From NCBI GenBank assembly GCA_903813345.2, contig CAIIXF020000005.1, positions 40,835,394 to 40,899,393 on the forward strand: a stretch of 64,000 nucleotides of DNA, in the 5' to 3' direction. Below the pieces are notes generated by a model, which did no database searches, was not told the origin of the DNA, and worked only from the letters and a program-made list of their open reading frames with translations. This DNA comes from Owenia fusiformis (Eukaryota > Annelida > Polychaeta > Sabellida > Oweniidae). Every line of letters begins with the position of its first letter. Within the stretch, counting starts at the first letter, position 1. Both the position numbers and the translations under genes were made by a program. Below, in pieces: positions 36,601 through 42,600 of the stretch.

Positions 36601-39600
36601 CAACATGAGAGAGGATGATTGGATTAATTTATTTGGAGGCCCTATTGCATCGGCATCCTCCTATTAATTCTGTTCAGTATTCTCCACACTTTTCTTCTAC
36701 TTCCAACAATGATTCCAATATCTACTATATTCTCATACTAGGCTTAAATTGTCTGAGTGATCAGACTATATTTCAAGGTCATTGTCGAAGTTCCTCACAT
36801 TAGTGTCACTTACGAAAAATTGACTGTAACATTCTCAAATGCCGTGGTCACATTTGCTCCGATTTTTAGCACCGACGGCCTGCTTATGAGTATTTTGTAA
36901 CAAAGTACTCAATCGGCCGGGAGCCGTAGTAAAAATCAACAATTGGCCTGTTTTAAAACCTCAGTCAATAGGATTCCCGTTTAAAGTGATTTCTGTTCAA
37001 CATCAATATTCAACCCCCTATGACTCCTGGTTCAAAACCTCGCCTATTTTGAAAATGGCCACCATTTTTGTCTCACGAAATTCACTTTTGGACCATTTGC
37101 TTTAAAACCTGTGTCGATAGGATTCACGTTTTAAATTATTTCACTTTTGGCCCATTTCTTAGCTGTACAAATAATTTGAAGTGTTCCGCATTGTAAAAAG
37201 CCATGCCACTGTAAAGAGGAGTTATATGAAATAATTTTGTTACAAAAAATCGGCAAAAAATTATATCTGTTTTTTTATTTTCAGCCATTTTAGTATTAAC
37301 ATGGATTTGTCCATCTGTTTCGCGAAATCCACTTTTGGACCATTTGCCTTAAAACCTCTGTCGATAGGATACCCATTTTAAGTTATTCTTGTCTAACATC
37401 AATATAAAAAACACCCCTATGACTACTGATTCAAAAGGTCACCTATTTTCAAAATGGTCACCATTTTTGTCTCGCGAAATTCACTTTTGGCCCATTTCCA
37501 AGCTTTACAAATAATTTCAGGTGTCCTGCATTGTAAAATGCCATGTCACTGTAAAAAGAAACCCAGTACCCACGGTACTATTTATTTTTCAACTTGTTCC
37601 AAATTCACTCAACCCAGAGGTTCATATGTGAGCTTGGATCAGAGATGACTTTCCTGCGATTTTATAAATTATTTACTTGACATCAAATTGGGCCAGAAAT
37701 AATCTTTAATTTTGAGACTCGTTAGTCAAGGTCAGCTAACTTATATTTCTTGTTCTCAAAGTTCTGGACTGCATTGTTTATTATTTTCCATAGCCTTGCA
37801 ATTTTAAGATATTTAAGTTTGAAAATTGATTAAAAATCAGTTTTTGGAACTTGTAGAGGTTCATAACTTCATATTATCTGACCTATGACATTCAAAAGGT
37901 CAGAGAATTAGGTTTTACCAATCATCATTCATTATGGATTGATTTTAAACACTAAAATAAACAGATGACCTGGCACCTTCAAAGATTAAAATTCAAAAGA
38001 TATTTGGGTGGATTGTTGAATTCCGCCATCTCAAGAGCCTCCGTAAGATGAAGTGCAATCTTTATTATCCAGTATTTTATATTCTATATTTTATAATGAA
38101 ACGGCAAGTTATGTTCCTTTTCATGTTCACAGGTTTTAGTACAGGAAACTTGATATTTTTATAAAGCATTCAAAATTATTGCTCGAACATTTATGTTATT
38201 TTTAGTATTTTAATACAAAACCATGTACCATTTGAAATTATTGCTATCTCTATCTCTAGCTATTGTGTATTTTATATTACCTACCTTTAATGTTCTCATA
38301 TTGTGTGGGATATTGAATTGAAACTTTCGCAATATTTTTCAGGTATAATGTTTTCCAATACAGTACATGTTTCAATGTTTCATACAACAATCTCATTCTA
38401 TGGCTTCAAATACATGTATCTACTTTTCTGTGTGTTACAGGTAAATGGCCATCAAATGCAGTGTCCTGGTTTAAGTCTCAGGTGATGGGTGCAGATGCCT
38501 CTAAACTCCTCATTGCTACTGTGTGCAAGGTTGATGAGAAGTTTGCACACATTACACTCAATAAAGATGGCACTGACATCAACGCTGCCCTGATTGCTGG
38601 AGGATACGACAAAATTAATGACACAAGTGGTAAACCAGTGGCTCCCCCTAGTGTTAGTGATAAACAAGTCGAATCTACCACTAGCTCCTCTAAACAACCC
38701 CAGCCTGGCAGTATGCATTCATTCCCACGTGACCCCTTGCCCAAGGAAGGTACCCCTGCTTTGATAACAGACATCACAAACCCTAGTGACTTTCATGTGG
38801 CCTTCATAGAGACTGATCATAAGAATTACAATGCAGAATGTGCAGCAGGTTGTACAAGTCCCCTCATGCAGCCAAAAGTCGGAGCCCTTATGGCATATCT
38901 ACATGCTGATTTTGGAGAGTGGTACAGGGCTGAAATTAAGGAAATACAGGGAGATATCTTACAAGTGTATAGTTACGATTGGGGATTTATGGACAATGTT
39001 AAGGCCAGTGATGCTAAGATGATGCCTGATGCTTTGAGTGCTAAGCCTGCTGTTGCCACCAATTGTGCCCTTGTTGGGGTCATAGGGTCGGGACCTCAGG
39101 GTTCTTGGCCCCCTGAGGCCAATGCCCTAATAGAGGGTAAGACTGCCACTGTGTCTGTAATACAAGCCAATCCTGGTGGAAAGGTGCTAGTTGATCTCAT
39201 TATAGATGGAAAGAGCGTGGTAGATCAGTTAATTGAAACTGGTATGGCAGTAAAGGGCAACATCCAGCCTGTTCAAGTCACCGCAAGTGCTCCAATTGCA
39301 CCACCTAGTCCAAAGGCTGTAGAACCAGCCACTGTGCAATCCCCTACCTCTGCTGAAGTGCAACAACCCACTGTGCCAAAAGCGAGTCAACAGCCACAGG
39401 CTACACCTAGTGTCACTCACAAGCCTAGCTTTAAACCTGCTCAAGTTCCTTCTGAACCCAACACTGTAGGGATGTTATTATCTGCAAACAGCCCCCATGA
39501 CCTACACATCCTCTCTAACTCACTTCTGGACTTTGTATCAGGCCTTAATGAACAAATCCAAGCAGCCAAACCTTCACTGTGTACACCCAAACCTGGTCAG

Positions 39601-42600
39601 CTTGTTGCATATTACTCTGATGGCTTTAAGGAATTCTATAGGGCTGAAGTGACAGCTATAACTGGTGATGTCATTCATGTGTTCGCAATTGATTGGGGAT
39701 TCGATGATCAGACAAGTGCCAAGTTTATTTATGAGCTACCTGCTGACTTGAAGGTTCATCCTGCATCAGCTTTACACTGTAAACTGGCAAATATTGCAAG
39801 GACAGATCCAAAAGGTTGGAATGATGAATCAATGCGAATCCTCAATGGACTTCTCAATACTCAGGTGACATTCTCAGTAATAGATGGTGCTACTGTTCCA
39901 GTCACAATCTCCATGACATCCATTGAAAATGGGAAAGATGTAGGTGAGCTTATAGTGCAAGCTGGGGGAGCAGTGATGTGTGTTGACCCAGGGGAGCTGC
40001 CTGAGGGTGACACTCTGGTAGACATAGGGGTCCTTATGAGGGAGGAGTTATATGTCAAGCCCCAGGCAGACACCCCTACAGCTGCTAGAATCTCTCAACA
40101 ACTAGGTCAGTATTACCCCGGTGGCTCTCAACCAATAGGAAGTTCTGCAAAACCCGGTGAGATTGTTGCTGTAAAATGGGCTGAGGATGGTCAATGGTAT
40201 CGTGGTGAAATCAGCGCAACTTCGCCACAGTCATCCACAGTGTACTTTATGGATTACGGCAACTGTGCCGAAGCTGTCAACAGTGACATCTATAAGCTAG
40301 ATCTTCAGTTCTTCCAACCCAGGCAGCTGGCCATAAGGTATGGTAAAACTTTTTATCACACCATCAGTGGGATATAGAGACTGTAATTTGTATGATTGTT
40401 GTTATTTTATTTTTGAATATTCAACTGTAACTGTTTGCAAAACTGTAACTTGTCTTTGATATTTCGATTATGTTTATGTTCTTATGCACTCGTATTTATA
40501 TTTTGAAAAATAATAGATGCGGTATAGCTGATCTGGACAACCCGACATCTCTACTAAGAGATTATGATAACAGTGTCCTCCTCAGGCAGCTTGAGGAGAA
40601 TGCCAGTGTGGTAGGTGTACGTCTACTAGGATCAGGACCTGGGGGCATATCCATGGTAGAGCTCCTTAACCCAACTAATGGACAGTCTATAACTCAAGCT
40701 GTCATGAAGAAAACTGTAAGTACATTTATACAACTTGTGATCGAAGAAGACTGTTTGGTGTCAAAAAGTTTGTTAAGTCTGTGAGTTACAAATCCCTTGA
40801 TTTTATCAACCACTTCAATAATTTCTTTGGAGGTCAAGATTCTAAAAGTTTGTCTTCAAAAACAGTTCCTCTTCCTTTCATGTTAAAAAATTTACATAAT
40901 TGTGTAAGCCCTTTTCATTTTTCAGTTGCAAAATTTTGAGGTATATCCTGGATTACCAAAAATTAACAAGAGATTTTATATGAAGAACATTCATTGTACG
41001 ATAGATCAAATATATGTTACAGACTGCTGCATCTGGTGTATCTGCTAGACCTGAGACAACAGCCCCACCTGCCCCTGTCCCCCAGGCTTCCCCTGTCCCT
41101 GCACCCCAATCTTCTGTAGCCCCATCATCACACCCCCAGGCTACCACTTCATCCCAGTCCCAGGGGATCTTTGAAGAGGCTATGAAGAAAGATCATCTGG
41201 TAGATAACTGCAGTGTGGTTGTGTCGCACGTCAATAGGGACAACTTCTATTGCCAGGTGTTCTCAGGGGAGGAGAGTAAGTACACACATATCATTTGTAT
41301 GAAGTAAAAAAATATGCCTAAACATAGTTACAGTTGAATCTTTATCATTTTCACTTAACACTCCTGTATCATGTTTTAGTCCTTTGTTCAGTTGTGTCAG
41401 GGATTTTTATTACTTATTTTATATCTCATATTTAGCATGTTTATCTAATCCTCCTGGATATATATTTTTCTCACGTAAGAAGGTTTGCCATAAATTACTC
41501 TTACACATACATGTTTATATAGAGGTTATGTAATGGGAGGTTATTGATACAGGGTATATCTGAGGGAAATACAATATATCTACCCGAGGGACCGAGGGTT
41601 GATATCTTGAATTTACCAAGCGATATACCCTGTATCAAAAATTGAGCATTTAATAACTGATTTATCCTATGCTCAGAAATTATGAGAATTAAATATGCAT
41701 CGAATGTTAGGGAACCCTAATGTCGTAATTCAAATGATAAATACAGACTCTTTGAGACACCACATAGCCCTGACTTATAAACAGTGTTTGTGTTATAGGT
41801 GTGGCAAAGATGAATGTTCTAGAACAGCTACTAGGCAGACTCTATGAGACAGCACATAGCCCTGACTTATAAACAGTGTTTGTGTTTTAGGTGTGGCAAA
41901 GATGAATGTTCTAGAACAGCTACTAGGCAGACTCTATGAGACAGCACATAGCCCTGACTTATAAACAGTGTTTGTGTTTTAGGTGTGGCAAAGATGAATG
42001 TTCTAGAACAGCTACTAGGCAGACTGTATGAGACAGCACATAGCCCTGACTTATAAACAGTGTTTGTGTTATAGGTGTGGCAAAGATGAATGTTCTAGAA
42101 CAGCTACTAGGCAGACTCTATGAGACAGCACATAGCCCTGACTTATAAACAGTGTTTGTGTTATAGGTGTGGCAAAGATGAATGTTCTAGAACAGCTACT
42201 AGGCAGACTGTATGAGACAGCACATAGCCCTGACTTATAAACAGTGTTTGTGTTATAGGTGTGGCAAAGATGAATGTTCTAGAACAGCTACTAGGCAGAC
42301 TCTATGAGACAGCACATAGCCCTGACTTATAAACAGTGTTTGTGTTATAGGTGTGGCAAAGATGAATGTTCTAGAACAGCTACTAGGCAGACTCTATGAG
42401 ACAGCACATAGCCCTGACTTATAAACAGTGTTTGTGTTATAGGTTTGGCAAAGATGAATGTTCTAGAACAGCTACTAGGCAGACTCTATGAGACAGCACA
42501 TAGCCCCGACTTGTAAATAATGTGTTTGTGTTTTAGGTTTGGCAAAGATGAATGTTCTAGAACAGCTACTAGGCAGACTCTATGAGACAGCACATAGCCC

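Larger units (their letters stand above)
26340..38440. other. 12.1-kb intron 15: repeats plus a nested antisense lectin fragment
   Basis: Holds the GCATAGGCGTAGCCAGG/GTGCGATCGCACCCCCC family at 27650, 27840, 30928 and 32815; three TACCCT-ended elements or relatives; foldback elements at 29018 and 36845; a duplicated block (29571-29757 and 30069-30242); a C/G-rich repeat block 32815-34330; a 21-bp perfect hairpin (35551-35648); repeated 'CAAAATGGCCACCATTTTTG' words (37053-37500); and the antisense fucolectin-like exons (35702-36104). A short open stretch at 27143-27270 (MEKFPDIIKPSTL…) looks like protein but has no matching splice sites or family that I recognise. Confidence 0.6.
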